This document shows positions 13,096-25,282 of a stretch of DNA of 64,000 bases, piece by piece. Within the stretch, counting starts at the first letter, position 1. Every line of letters begins with the position of its first letter. The stretch covers positions 6,139,001-6,203,000 of the forward strand of contig CAUEEP010000743.1 in assembly GCA_958450365.1 (NCBI GenBank), read 5' to 3'. The DNA comes from Mesorhabditis belari. Its lineage: Eukaryota; Nematoda; Chromadorea; Rhabditida; Rhabditidae. The translations under genes and the position numbers were made by a program. Under the pieces are notes generated by a model, which saw only the letters and a program-made list of their open reading frames with translations, was not told the origin of the DNA and searched no databases.

Positions 13096-14156
13096 TTCTA
13101 AAAAATCAAAATGTTTGAAAATTTATAAAAACAAAAAACAACAAGGAAATCAACAACATAAACGATTTCAGAATCTTTATTGCGAGTGGACAATCCAGCA
13201 TGTCAAAATTTTGCCTGCGTAGGTCTTAGCTGTGTATCGATTATGGCTCATTGCCAAGACGGAGGCTCTCGCACGTTATACATCCATGTCAATCTATTTC
13301 TATTGCTTTTAAACTTTAAACTTAAACAAGATTGCTTTTGATTTCTTTACAAATTTGGGGGGTGGGACAAATGCGACCTTTTTTCTGCGCACCTGGACAT
13401 TTGCGCACCTTTTTTCGCTGGAAAAGGCCTTAGGAAAGGTCGTAGAGCTTCAAAAATGTTTTCATATAAGGGAATCGTCTGCGTAGATTCCGGATTTCGA
13501 CAAATCAGAACTCGCTGACACGTAAAATTTGTCGAAATTCGGAAAATTGAAGCTCTAAAGCCTTTTCCAGCGAAAAAAACGTGCGCAAAAGTCCAGGTGC
13601 ACAAAAAAAGGTAGCATTTGTCCCACTCCCACAAATTTTAAAAGGAGAAGCGTATAACCTCGTAAAGACTAGATACTTTCATATTCTTCAAATTTCAATG
13701 CATTAAGGCGCGCCTAGTGGGGAAGACATAAATCCTTTTTCTAACACTCGCAAAAGTTGATACTGTCTTTATTCAAGGCACTAAAAGTTTAAAAAGCAAT
13801 CGGACAAACGAGGGAGGGCCCAAAAACCGCAATTTTTTTTCCGCAACTTTGATAGCTTGACAAGCCGTGGTTAGATTTCTATGTTTTGGTGCCATTTGTT
13901 GCTCTCATCAAGTGCAATAAGTTGGTACCAAAAACATAAAAATCTGACTATAGGTTATCGAGTTCTGTCGAGTTATAGAAAGTTGCGGAAATGCCCTTTT
14001 GCGGAAAAAGATTTGCAGTTTTTGGGTCGTCCCACAAACGACCCAGAAAACTTTTTTTTCGCAAATGATTCGATTTCGCCATTCAATTTTGAAATTTTTT
14101 GTTTCTATGCAAATTTCTTCTATAAATGCTAATTTCTAAGCACAATTTTTAGAAAC
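13096..14156. other. Divergent intergenic region between OST4 and unc-69
   Basis: Should contain the promoters of both genes. It also holds hAT-like foldback copy 2 (13357-13630) and, near 13850-14040, imperfect inverted words around AACTTTGATAGCTTGACAAG and CCGCAACTTT / GAAAGTTGCGG that may be another decayed foldback. No further genes seen. Confidence 0.45.
13357..13630. mobile_element. hAT-like foldback (MITE) copy 2, internally deleted
   Basis: Tips GGGGGGTGGGACAAATGCGA and ...CATTTGTCCCACTCCC, flanked by perfect 8-bp direct repeats ACAAATTT at 13349-13356 and 13631-13638. The right arm is shortened: the region matching ACGATTCCCTTATATGAAAA in other copies is missing, which explains the smaller size. 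Subfamily A by its AAAGGCCTTAGGAAAGG arm. Confidence 0.9.
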
Positions 14157-14683
14157 ATGTCTCATTCTATTAATGGGGCGGACAACCAAGCAAATTCGAG
14201 CGAAGACATTCCGTTAGCAGATGAATGTGAGTAATGAAGTAAAGGCCTTGAGGATTGTGGAAACGACAGAGTTATCTATGAGGAAATTTAGTTGACGATA
14301 CCACAATCATCTCGGGTAGGACACCGAGACCTGCCCAGCCATTACCCCGTGAAGAGCCCCCTGAAGATCCCGAGGAAAAAGCCCGGATAATTTCTCAAGT
14401 TCTCGAACTTCAAAGTACACTAGATGGTTTGTATAAGATATCGTAAAAGTAGGAAGAAACAATTTAGATCTCAGTCAAAGAGTGGACTCGGTGAAGGAGG
14501 AAAGTCTGAGGTTGCGTAGCGAAAATCAAGTAAGAAAAGATTGAAGTGTCGAGCGTAAAAAGTCGATACTGCAAATGAGAACTATTGATATCAATTTAGG
14601 TCTTGGGTCAATATATTCAAAACCTGATGGGTAGCAGTTCGGTCTTTCAATCAAGTCATCCAAAGAATTCGGCGCACAAGTGA
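14157..14683 (+). CDS. unc-69: UNC-69 / SCOC short coiled-coil protein
   Basis: Small Golgi-associated coiled-coil protein; C. elegans UNC-69 acts with UNC-76 in axon outgrowth and synaptic vesicle transport, and vertebrate SCOC binds ARL1 and the FEZ proteins. Four exons (14157-14226, 14292-14426, 14468-14529, 14600-14683) join to 351 nt, 116 residues. A variable N-terminus ([20 protein letters not shown], later [18 protein letters not shown]) leads into the conserved coiled coil: [56 protein letters not shown]. The ATG follows an acceptor (TTTTTAG|AAACATG), so the 5' end is probably trans-spliced or has an upstream noncoding exon. It is divergently arranged to OST4. A short TACCGTA-type foldback lies 84 bp after the stop. 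Confidence 0.95.
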
Positions 14684-15981
14684 ATCCTTTTTTTTCTCTC
14701 GTTAATCAATTTTCCCCGAATTAATTGCAAGTTTATCTAGTCAATCCCCCTCTGCATAATCAGATATACCGTATTTTCTGTAATAGTAGTGCGCACTACT
14801 ATTTTTTCAACCCCCCCTCCTGCCTGCACTACTATTACAGACTGTACTACTATTATAGACTGCACTACTATTACAGAAAATACGGTAATCACTTTTCCAT
14901 AATTCTAATCAGATCTCACAAATATTTGCATTCTTGCCAAAATCCCTGAATTTCTAGTCACTTTCACTAATACAAGAATAAATCAATTTTTATCCCATTA
15001 ATTTACAGCATTGAGAAATTGCATAACTTTTATAATTGCATAATAACCAATCCAGCTTTGTTTTTTTTTGGGTTTACGTGTTGTCTGCATGATTGTATTG
15101 TGAACTTTAGAAACGAGATGTTTGAAGCTTTCTTTTGGTAAAACGATTCAAAAGCGAGTGGATTCGATCTGGAAAATTTTCAGAGCTCAATTTCTAATTC
15201 TTTCATTTAAATGTATATATTGCTTGAATTGCTTGAATAACGCTTTGTTTTCAAAAAATTGTGAGTAAACAACAATCAAATTACATACATACATTACATA
15301 CACGGCATTTTCTCAAGACAATTAATCAGAGTTGTTTCGTTGGAGTTTGTAGATTATATTTGTAGATTATGACTGTTTGAATTCATTTTTTTTTATTACC
15401 ACAATCAACTTTATTACCACAACTTTAAATGTTTTTTTTTTAAAGAATATATACAATATTTTGAGCTTATAGTCATTGTAAAAACTTTAAATTCATTGTA
15501 AACTTAATTTCATCTCTTCAATTACAGAGTATAATTTTGTCTTTACAGAGATCTCAGCAATTAGTTCAATACAATTTCTAGACACTAATCCTTTTTCTTT
15601 GATCACTTTATACTTTTCAAACATGTTTTTTATGGAGGAGTGGTGAGTGTATGTGGAGAGGAGAGCCTAGAGAAAAATAAGCATTGGGTGGTCGTCCCTT
15701 TACTGGACCACTCGTCAATCGATATTTTCTGTGCTCTGCCACAGCGCTATCCCCCAACATACAACGGAAAGAGCGCGTGATAGAGCCAGGCAAAGACGGC
15801 AAAGCACACTCTGACTGTCTACGCTTCTCTGCGTCTCGTTCGCCCTTCAATGTTTATCGATCTCTCGCGTTAGCTCTCTGAGCGTTTCCCGCTATCTCAA
15901 CTTGACATTATTCTTTTAAATTTAACAAATGTCTTCAATTTTTATGTTTTCCTTTGTTGAGACTTTTTTTAAATGATTTAG
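14684..15981. other. Intergenic region, probable hmg-1.2 promoter
   Basis: Contains a 121-bp foldback (14767-14887, listed separately) and then AT-rich sequence. Positions 15640-15890 are clearly richer in G+C than the surroundings and include TCGATATTTTCTGTGC and several AGAGCGCG / CTCTCGCG words. This is likely the 5' noncoding exon or promoter of hmg-1.2; overlapping open frames on both strands show no protein-like signal. Confidence 0.4.
14767..14887. mobile_element. Short TACCGTA-type foldback element
   Basis: Ends TACCGTATTTTCTGTAATAG and CTATTACAGAAAATACGGTA are perfect inverted repeats. The middle carries repeated CTACTATTA words (GCGCACTACTATT, GCACTACTATTACAGAC). Related ends occur at 39392, 45158, 50513, 54907 and 61498. 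Non-coding. Confidence 0.8.
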
Positions 15982-15983
15982 GA

Positions 15984-17830
15984 ATGTCAGGCGTGATGGA
16001 GTTCCCAATGGTACGCGTGAGAGAGTGCTCCAAGCCACCAGTTCGAGGGAAAACCTCACCTTATGGATTCTTTGTGAAGATGTGCTATGAAGAACACAAG
16101 AAGAAATATCCTAATGAGAATGTTCAAGTGACAGAGATCTCAAAGAAATGCTCAGAGAAATGGAAGGTGAGTCTTAAAGCATTTTCTTGTATTGAAGTCT
16201 TGAAGTTCAATGAATATGTTGGCATTGATTATAAATATGAAAACTCAGATATTATAGAATTGACATTATAGAAGACATTTAAAATCTAAAATACTTGTTT
16301 AAAACACAATAAAAACTTGTTTTCAGACGATGAGTGACGATGAGAAGCGACGCTTTTATGAGCTTGCCCAGAAAGACGCTGAGCGATATCAAGCTGAGGT
16401 ATACAAAGTGAATGAATCAATCTTAAAAATATTTTGTTTCAGGTCGCTGCTTATGGAGGAGAGGATTCGATTAGAAAAAGAAAACGAGCAAAAAAGGATC
16501 CAAATGCTCCAAAAAGAGCATTATCGGCTTTCTTTTTCTTTTCACAAGATAAACGCCCCGAAGTTCAAGCCACACATACCGAATGGAAAGTGATGCAAGG
16601 TGAGTATCAAGGCAAAACAAAAGTTTATCCAATTCATTTCTACATTCAGATATCAATTGATGATTTTAGTTGTTGTAAGAAACTTTTGGAAGAATTTAGC
16701 AGAGAACTCTAGAGTTTAAGCGTTCTTTAATCAGTGATTGGATAAAGAATGTGTATTAAACTGTGGAATATCTATATATCTATTTTTTTTTCTAATTTTA
16801 GTTGCCCAAGAGCTTGGCCGAATGTGGAAAGACATGAGTCCAGAACAAAAAGAGATCTATGAACGACGTGCCCAAGCCGATAAGGAACGCTATAGTGAGG
16901 TAGAAGAGCTTGAACACACAAGTTTGAACTAGTTTTGAGTGTACTAAAAAGATATTCTTTTTAATACACTCAAAACTAGTCTAATTTATAAATTTGACTA
17001 AATTTGACTATAATAAAGCCTAACGATGAGATTTCATTGTCAAAATCATTGACAATGAGACTTCAAAATCGCATCAAACAAAATTCTAGGAAATGGGAAC
17101 GTATAAAGCGGCAGTTGGTCAAGGCAATCAAATCGACGATCAGGATCCCCATGTGGTCAGTTATAATGCATTCAAAAATATATATTTTACGTCCGAATCC
17201 GAATCCGATCCGAATTTGATGCATTTTTGCAATAATATTAAGCATCAATGGTTGCGGGTTTGATCCCCGATGCTGTTTTTTATATAGGAACAGTACTCCA
17301 TTGATTACTGAAGATGTCAATGAGTAATACTAGAAGAATTGAACAGCTACAAGGAATACCATTAAAGTAAAGGATCATCTGCTTTTCAAAACTACGTTTA
17401 GCAATCCTAGAACTAGACTTGCTGTAGATTGTGTTGGAGTTGTTTTGTACTTGATTAATTGTTTTTTCTGTGGAATCTTTAGGAGCATTGTCATTAGTAT
17501 CATAGTTGCTGAGTGAAAAACATCAAAATAAAAAAGGCAAAAGAAATTTACAGCACCGGGGACTAGAAGAATTGAACAGCTACAAGAAATACCTGTAAGT
17601 GTGACCTAGTCGTTTCTCTCTAATCAGTATCTTCTTGCATCTTGCATCTTGCATGTGATCGGATCCAAACTGAATCCGAAATGGTCGTCTGATCGGATTC
17701 GAACGTAACCTATAGATGATTCCAATATAATTCAAAAATATAGTCATTTACGAAGAAAAAAAACCTATAAATTTAGTACGTGGAACATCAACCCATGCAT
17801 CAAATGGCTTCGCAAGGTCATCACCCTTAA
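15984..17830 (+). CDS. hmg-1.2: HMG-1.2, HMGB-type protein with two HMG boxes
   Basis: Nuclear non-histone DNA-bending protein; C. elegans HMG-1.2 works in chromatin and Wnt-dependent patterning. Six exons (15984-16166, 16327-16398, 16443-16599, 16802-16899, 17090-17155, 17777-17830) join to 630 nt, 209 residues. Box A: SPYGFFVKMCYEEHKKKYPN, ENVQVTEISKKCSEKWK, TMSDDEKRRFYELAQKDAER. A basic linker (IRKRKRAKKDPNAPKRAL) follows. Box B: SAFFFFSQDKRPEVQATHTE, VAQELGRMWKDMSPEQKEIY, RAQADKERYSE. The tail is EMGTYKAAVGQGNQIDDQDP and ends HQMASQGHHP. The ATG is two bases after a TTTAG acceptor, the usual look of a trans-spliced start. Introns 4 and 5 hold a 16-bp-arm hairpin and a duplicated exon-like segment (see separate entries), so alternative C-termini are possible. 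Confidence 0.96.
16928..16980. repeat. Perfect 16-bp inverted repeat in hmg-1.2 intron 4
   Basis: ACTAGTTTTGAGTGTA at 16928-16943 is mirrored by TACACTCAAAACTAGT at 16965-16980, with a 21-bp loop. It lies 28 bp after the exon 4 donor and could hide or loop out this splice region. Confidence 0.8.
17331..17595 (+). repeat. Duplicated exon-like segment in hmg-1.2 intron 5
   Basis: The sequence ACTAGAAGAATTGAACAGCT, continuing ACAAG-AATACC, occurs at about 17330 and again at about 17563. Each copy is preceded by CTAG (possible acceptor), and the second is followed by a strong donor, GTAAGT. The first runs to an in-frame TAA after RIEQLQGIPLK. They could be alternative 3' exons or a decayed tandem duplication; phase does not fit exon 5 without another exon. 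Confidence 0.4.
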
Positions 17831-19831
17831 ATAATCACTCAGTTCTTCTCTCATCATCATTTTTTTTATTGTATTTAATTTTATTGTCACTCATTGTCAT
17901 TGTTTTTCTCTCCTCATGCACCTTTTATGTATGAATATTACAAATATCATATTATGTGTGAAGTTCTCATTCTGTTAGCTCCCAATGTGGAAATTATCGT
18001 TTAGAAAAGTTTTCAGGGACTATAAATTCGCACTTTACTTTTTCTTAACTCGTAAAATACTTCATTGATCTATAAAAATTGAATAATTGTACAGAAGTGT
18101 TCTTTTGTGTTTCGAGAGCATACTCTAAAACTCTAATATTCGATATTCGATATCGATATTCAGAAAATTAAATGACAAAATCCAAAAAATCTCTTTTACA
18201 TTTCATCAAATTTCTTTTCGATTTGTAATTGAGATTTTTCGAGTATCGCATAGTCTCGTTACTTTTATATTCATTTACTTTACTAGTTAAAAGACCAAAT
18301 AAATTTTGGGAAACTACGGCTTCAGACCTTCCTTATCACACCGAATAAACATAGAAACGCATAGAAAATTCACAAAAACTGTTTGACAGTTTTTTCTCAC
18401 CCGTGAATGATTGACTCGTAAGATAAGAGGACATAAACCGTTAAATGCAAACTTTTTGCCATACGAGACGAGAATGAAAATTGATTTCTGTGGATTGAAT
18501 ATCTTAAAGCTTTCACCAAAAAGTTTAAAAAATGAGGGTGGGACAAATGCGACCTTTTTTTTTGCTGGAAAAGGCCTTAGGCAAGGCCTTAGAGCCTCGA
18601 AAATATTTCCATATAAGGGAATCGTATGCGTAGATTCGGAATTTCGACAAATCAGACCTCGCTGCCACGTCAAATTTGGGCTAAAAGGCAAAAACTGCGG
18701 AAAAGCGTTATGTTGCGTAGTTTTTGCCTTTTAGCCCAAATTTGACGTGTCAGCGAGGTCTGATTTGTCGAAATTCGGAATCTACGCATACGACTCCCTT
18801 ATGTGGAAATATTTTCGAAGCTCTACGGCCTTGCCTAAGGCCTTTTCCAGCAAAAAAAAAGGTGCGCAAATGTCCAGGTGCGCAAAAAAAAGGTCGCATT
18901 TGTCCCACCCCCAAAAAATGGCACTTTCATGGTGAAATTTATGTTTATGATGAAAGTTTGACCATAAAATTTCATTTTCTCTTTTCTACTCGATGTTTTT
19001 TTAATAAACTCAAACTGCATTATTTTTCTGAGCCAAAATTCACGGTTGGAGTCTACACAAAAGAGGAATCACTTTGGCGAGAAAAAAAAGAGAACGTTTT
19101 GGGACAATCTACAAACATTTTCCGTTTCTTTTGCACTAAATTTTATTTTTCGATGAGGCCATCCTTTTCCAAAATGTGAAAATACCTGTTACATCATGCT
19201 TGCACTGACAATTTAGTTTATTAGAATGCTTACACAAGAAAGAGCAAATTTTAGATTTTATAAAGAGAGAAATTGTGTGTCTTTTTTCTCATTTAGCCAT
19301 TTTCAATTCGTTATATTCATTTCATTTATTTTTGCTACTCAAATTGCTCAAATTGCACGAAAATTCTTTTACAAATCTAATAATTTGACTTGTCCATTGT
19401 ATAACCTTATTTTTGGTAGATGAATTTGAGTATGTACAAAAAGCCCTATATGAAAATAATTTATAAAAGCCTTTTCCACAAGAGAGCTTTGTAAAAATCA
19501 AACGTTGTCTAACAATAAGATAAATTTTAACATGTGCTTTCTCTGTATCAGTTCCAAACTAAACACCGTTCATTTTCTTGACTTTGGCCAGGCATTTTGA
19601 CTTGATCCAAAAATTCGTGAGATTTCTCTTCACGAAGTTTCTTGGCGGTAGTAGTATTGTGTACGGAATCCACTTTATTTTTTTGCGGTATGTGCTTTTC
19701 CTGGGTTAATTTGATAGTAGGAGTCCGTACACTATACTATGCCAAGTGGGGTCTGTACAATATGCTAGTATCGCTGTTTTTATATAACAATTTAGTTTAT
19801 CGGTGGTAAATCAAAAACTTGAGGCAAAAAT
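17831..19831. other. Intergenic region between hmg-1.2 and leucyl-tRNA synthetase
   Basis: AT-rich. It contains hAT-like foldback copy 3 (18535-18912) and a direct near-repeat GTGTACGGA / GTCCGTACACTATAC around 19655-19740. The last 250 bp should include the promoter of the synthetase gene. No other genes recognised. Confidence 0.4.
18535..18912. mobile_element. hAT-like foldback (MITE) copy 3
   Basis: Tips AGGGTGGGACAAATGCGACC and ...TTTGTCCCACCCCC, flanked by 8-bp repeats AAAAAATG at 18527-18534 and 18913-18920. The arms meet near 18715 and share GCCTTTTAGCCCAAATTTGA. Only the right arm has the GGTGCGCAAATGTCCAGG block, so the left arm lost about 30 bp. Subfamily A. Confidence 0.9.
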
Positions 19832-22800
19832 ATGGCGGTGGTTCCTAAAGAACGAAAGAAGGTAAAAGACATTTTATTTTAACAATGTAAGCTTTTTAGG
19901 TCACGGCTCTCCTCGAAGCTGAAGCCCGAATTCAAGAAAAATGGGAAAACTCGAAGGCTTTTGAGTGTGATGCACCTGACAAGTATTTTTTGGATCTTTT
20001 TCGATAATTGGAAATGTTTTAGCAAATCGGAGAAGTACTTGACAACGTTTCCATATCCCTATATGAACGGTCGTCTTCATTTGGGGCATACGTTCACTAT
20101 CTCGAAATGTGAGGTAAGGATTAGAGATCGTTAAGGTTTAATCATTTTTAACGTAATCATTTAGTTTTCTGTTGGTTATCAACGCATGATTGGAAAGAAG
20201 TGCTTATTTCCCTTTGGTTTTCATTGCACCGGAATGCCTATCAAGGTATATTGCAATCAAAGTTATGATAAATAAAACGATTTAGGCGTGTGCTGATAAG
20301 CTGAAGCGAGAAATGGAGGATTACGGCTTTCCACCCAACTTTCCTACTATCGAAGAGGAAGAAGTCGTTGAGAAAAATGCAATCGACGAGATTACAAAGG
20401 ACAAAAGCAAGGGTAAAAAGGTGAGACTCACTTATTTGTTCTATTATTCTTTACTCTTTTAGAGCAAAGCGGTGGCAAAACAAGGAGCTGGAAAGTATCA
20501 ATGGCAGATCATGAAGTCATTGGGATTAAACGATGACGAAATTGTTCAGGTGACTAAATAAAAGCTAAAGGTTTAACTTATCTTTTTAGTTTGCTGATGC
20601 AAATTATTGGCTCGATTATTTTCCACCACATTGTATTGCTGATTTGAAGAAAATGGGCTTGAAGGTTTGATAAAGTGCTCGCGAACAAAAAAATACGAAA
20701 GGTTTTAGGTAGATTGGAGGCGTTCTTTTATTACCACTGATGCGAATCCTTATTATGATTCGTTTGTGCGATGGCAATTTATGCGGCTTCATGAGGCCAA
20801 GAAGATCGACTTTGGCAAAAGGTATTCTTATTTCATTTTCCTAAGTGCTCATTTAAATTTTAGATACTCGGTATACTCTCCCAAAGATGGGCAGCCTTGT
20901 ATGGACCACGATCGTGCTTCGGGTGAAGGTGTTGGACCCCAAGAGTACACGTTGATTAAATTGAAAGTTGGTTTTAGGAGTTTAATATTCTTCCTTATAA
21001 AAAATGTCGTTTATAACTTATAGAAAAACAAATTTGAATGTTTAGGTGGTTTCGCCGGTACCAAAGATCCTGCAGAAGATTACCGTCCCAATTTACCTTG
21101 TTGCCGCTACACTTCGACCAGAAACAATGTTGTTTTTATTGTTTAAACGTTTAATCAAAATAATTTTAGGTATGGCCAAACAAATTGCTATTTGCATCCG
21201 GATATTGCTTACTCGGCATTTTATGCTGGACCCGAAGAAAATCATGTCTTTATTGCGACAGCACGGTGGGTTATTTTTTATGCATCTTCTATCATTGTTT
21301 TATTAGATCAGCAAGGAATATGTCCTACCAAAATCTCACGGCTAAATTTGGTGAAATCAAATTTGTTGAAGGACTCGAGAAGGTTGACTAGTCTTTTGAG
21401 TTGGATTTTAGCAGCTTTTTAGGTTTTTGGACGCGATATATTGGGAGCTGGTCTAGAGGCACCCTTGGCTCACTATCCAAAAGTCTATGCACTGCCTATG
21501 CTTACAATTAAAGACGATAAAGGTATTGAGTGAATTGCATTTCAGCGGATATCTTTTTTTTCAGGCACGGGTGTTGTGACATCGGTACCCTCGGATTCTC
21601 CTGATGATTTTGCTGCGCTCGGTGACTTGAAAAAGAAAAAGCCTCTACGAGAGAAATATGGCATTACGGATGAGATGGTCTTGCCGTTTGAGCCGGTTAC
21701 TAGATAATCTTTTAACTGAATCTATTTTTCTTTTAGGTACCGATTATAGAAATTGAAGGACTTGGGAATTTGGCGGCGAAAGAAATTTGTGAACGGCTGA
21801 AGGTATACCTTTCTTACGCTTTCTTAAATAAGCCATATTCTAATTGCAGATTGAGAGTCAAAACGAGAAAGATAAGCTTGAGGAAGCCAAGAAAGAAGTT
21901 TATCTCAAGGGATTTTATGATGGGGTAGATATTTTATAGCTTCAGGAAACGGTTAATTTAGGTGATGCTAGTTGGTGCCTACAAGGGCGAAAAGACTTCT
22001 GTGGCAAAACCAAAGATTCAAGTAAGATCAGAAACCCCATTTCCTCAACTTCTTCAAATTATATTTTTTAAATTTAATTTTTTTAATTTTAAGGCAGAAT
22101 TGATCTCATCTGGGCAAGCGGACAAATATGTTGAACCGGAAAAGAAAGTGATTTCTCGAAGTGGAGATGAATGTGTTGTTGCTCTATGTGATCAATGGTA
22201 TTTGAATTACGGAGAGCCAGAGTGGAAATTGGAAGCCAAAAAAGCACTTGCACAAATGAATACCTATTCGGATGAGGTTTTTGATGTAAATTTGCCATTT
22301 TATAGTCTCTTTAAGGTTCGAAGAAGCTTTGAGTACACGATTGATTGGCTTCACGAATATGCATGCTCAAGAAGTTATGGCTTAGGTTTTTTATAAAAAC
22401 TAGTATTTTAGCTAATTGGTTGTTGTTTAGGAACTCGGCTACCATGGGACGAGCAATGGTTGATTGAATCTCTCTCCGATTCAACTATTTACAATTCTTA
22501 CTACTCGGTGGCGCACTTATTGCAAGGTGGATCCCTGAATGGAGCTGTCCCAGGGCCACTTGGCATCAGGTAGGCAGTGATTCTACTAACGGATCAGCGT
22601 AAATTAATTTTTGAGCTATTTTTATTATTTACGATTGTTTAGCGCGAAGAGCATGACACCAGAAACTTGGGATTATATCTATCTTGGACACAAGTACGAC
22701 GCTTCGAAAATGCCTGTCTCAGAAGAAAAGCTTAAGGCTTTGCGCAAAGAATTTTTGTTTTGGTAAGATTGGTTTTGGTACTTTGAAAATTAAGCTCTCC

Positions 22801-25047
22801 TTTAGGTATCCGATTGATATGCGTGTTTCCGGCAAGGATCTAGTGACAAACCATCTTACTTATTTACTCTTCATTCACACTGCCATTTGGAAGGTTGTTT
22901 GTTTTGGCTTATTTATAATACGAAAATTTAGGATCAACCCCAATTTTGGCCGAAGAGTGTTCGAGCCAACGGACATTTGTTGATAAACAATGAAAAAGTA
23001 TTAGTTGCTTTTGATTAACCACCCAAAATCGATTCAGATGTCGAAAAGCACCGGGAATTTCTTGACACTTACGGAAAGTATTGAGCGTTTTTCTGCCGAT
23101 GGTATGCGCTTTTCATTGGCCGATGCTGGGGATGGTGTCGAAGACGCTAACTTTGTGTTTACAATGTCTGATGCTGCAATTCTGAGGCTTTACAACATGT
23201 TAGAATGGGTATACTTTTTAAATTGCACATCTTGTTGGTTGGCATTCGACATATATTTGTTTCACTATCTAGATCCAAGAGATGATCTCGCTGCGCAAAG
23301 ATAAAAGCTTCCGTAAGACGAACGCAAATCGTTTCTGTGACAAGGTAACACATTAAGTTTACTGTTTTAATTACAAAGTTTTTAGGTGTTTGCAAACGAA
23401 ATGAACAAATTGGTCAATGAGACTGCTCAACATTATGAGAAAACTAATTTCAAGGAGGCCTTACTGAGTGGTTTCTTCCAATATCAGGTAAAAAAATACG
23501 GTAGCTGAGTTCTTAAAGTTATAAACTAGTTTAGGCTGCTCGTGATCAATATCGTGATGTTTGTGGTGGTGATTTGGAAATGAATGAAGATCTAGTGTTT
23601 CGGTAAGCAGCGTAGAACTAAATGACTATGATTGCTGTTAAGATTTATTGAAACGCAAGCATTGATTCTGTCTCCAATTTGCCCGCACATAGGAGAACAG
23701 ATCTGGGAACTCCTTGGAAAGGTAATAACAAACACTTTTGCCATTTCTATGAACTTTAGGAAAAAATGATCGTAAACGAATTATGGCCAAAGACGGAGCC
23801 TGTCGATGAGCAGGGTAGAATTTTATCTATAATTTTTACCAGACTTGTTTAGTTCTCAAAGAGTGGGCCTTCTTCGAAGAAGCAGTTCGAGGCTTCCGAC
23901 TCAAGTTAATAGCTTACATGAATCCCAAAAAGAAAGGAGTTCCTCTGCCAGAAGCACCAACAATCGCAGTAAGATCGTTAACATTTTTGCTGACTAGAAC
24001 GATGCTTTTAGACAATTTATGTTGCTAAAGAATATCCTGGATGGCAACGATCAGTGCTTGAAATTCTAAACCAGCAATATCAGGTACAAAGATTTAAATA
24101 TAGTTAATTCTCAATGTTTTGAAGGCCAACAATAATCAGCTCCCCGACAACAAAATAATTTCTGGAATCATTGCCAAGGTATTTGCTTATCTGTATTTAC
24201 GCATTTATTGGATGAGTTTTTTAGGATGAAGCTTTGAAAAAGCATGGAAAGAAAACAATGCCATTTGTTCAAATGATGCGAGAGCTTTTTGAGAAGAAAG
24301 GCGTCTCAGCTTTTGCCATTCAGTCACCTTTTGATCAAGCTCATGTGATTCAGCAAAATATCGATTATCTCTTGAACTCGCTCGATCTTGACAAGGCGAG
24401 TAACACATTAAAAGTTTTCAATGGACTTAATTTTAGATCTTGATTCAACACACTGATGAGGAAGGACTTGACCCAACAATCGTCGAAGCCGTTTGCCCTG
24501 GATCGCCATTAATAGTCTACATCGCAGATCCGGTATTTTAAGGTCAGACGTGTGCATTAAAATCATTTTAGGAAGGAGTTACTGTTGAAGCGCGTAACGC
24601 CGAGATATGCAACGGTCTTTTCTCTACCCTTGTTCGAGTGACGGAGGATGAGACGGTTACTGGCTTGATCAGAAAATTGAGAAGAGCTAATCGAGCTATT
24701 AAACGTGAGGAATATGCGTTTGAAATTTTCTATTTTTACTGTTTAGCTCGGTTTGATATTAAACTTTATCGTTTTACCGATCAAGAACTGGGAGATCGTT
24801 CAATGGGCGATTGTAGGAGCCCATACAATGGCAAGGACTTGATTTCAGAAAATGGTTTGATAGTGTTTAGGACATTATAATTTATTTTTTTTAGCTATTT
24901 TTTCAATTGATATTCCGGCTCGTTGTGCTTATATAAAGATTGATGGGCAAAAGGTTATAATATCGTAAAGTAATCAATATTTCTCTCATTTAGATTCCAA
25001 TCGGACGTTCGATTGTTTATCAAGCTTGTCAAAATGAATGTGCATGA
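19832..25047 (+). CDS. lars-1: Cytosolic leucyl-tRNA synthetase
   Basis: Class I aminoacyl-tRNA synthetase that charges tRNA-Leu in the cytosol and, in animals, sits in the multi-synthetase complex. Some thirty short exons read through. The start is [11 protein letters not shown], followed by the HIGH motif ([16 protein letters not shown], about 20056-20100) and [20 protein letters not shown]. The CP1 editing domain follows, with [23 protein letters not shown] and [19 protein letters not shown] (about 21565-21625), the conserved threonine-rich and aspartate sites for hydrolysing mischarged tRNA. Next come [33 protein letters not shown] and [17 protein letters not shown]. The KMSKS signature is split by an intron (NEK|MSKSTGN, about 22990-23055). 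An anticodon-binding helical region follows, and a eukaryotic C-terminal extension ends [21 protein letters not shown] 25045-25047. The archaeal/eukaryotic type, not the mitochondrial one, is indicated by the sequence and length (over 1100 residues). Confidence 0.96.
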
Positions 25048-25282
25048 ACGATGTTTTTTGTTGATTGTTGACTTTGTTGGCTTTAGGTTTTATTTGTTTG
25101 TCATCAATAAATATTTTATTTCAAAAGTTGTTACACAATCTTGGCAATGTTTTCATTTGATTCCGTTCCGTATTTTGTAATACGTAATACGATAGAGTAG
25201 TACATTAGTCAAACGTCGCATTCCTCTTTTTAAGAATTAATAATTTACTGTATTTATTGAAAACAACAATTGTGCTGTTAAG

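Noticed and set aside
15617..15881. Overlapping frames on both strands in a G+C-richer stretch
   Set aside because: No motif or splice structure; better explained as the promoter or 5' noncoding part of hmg-1.2.
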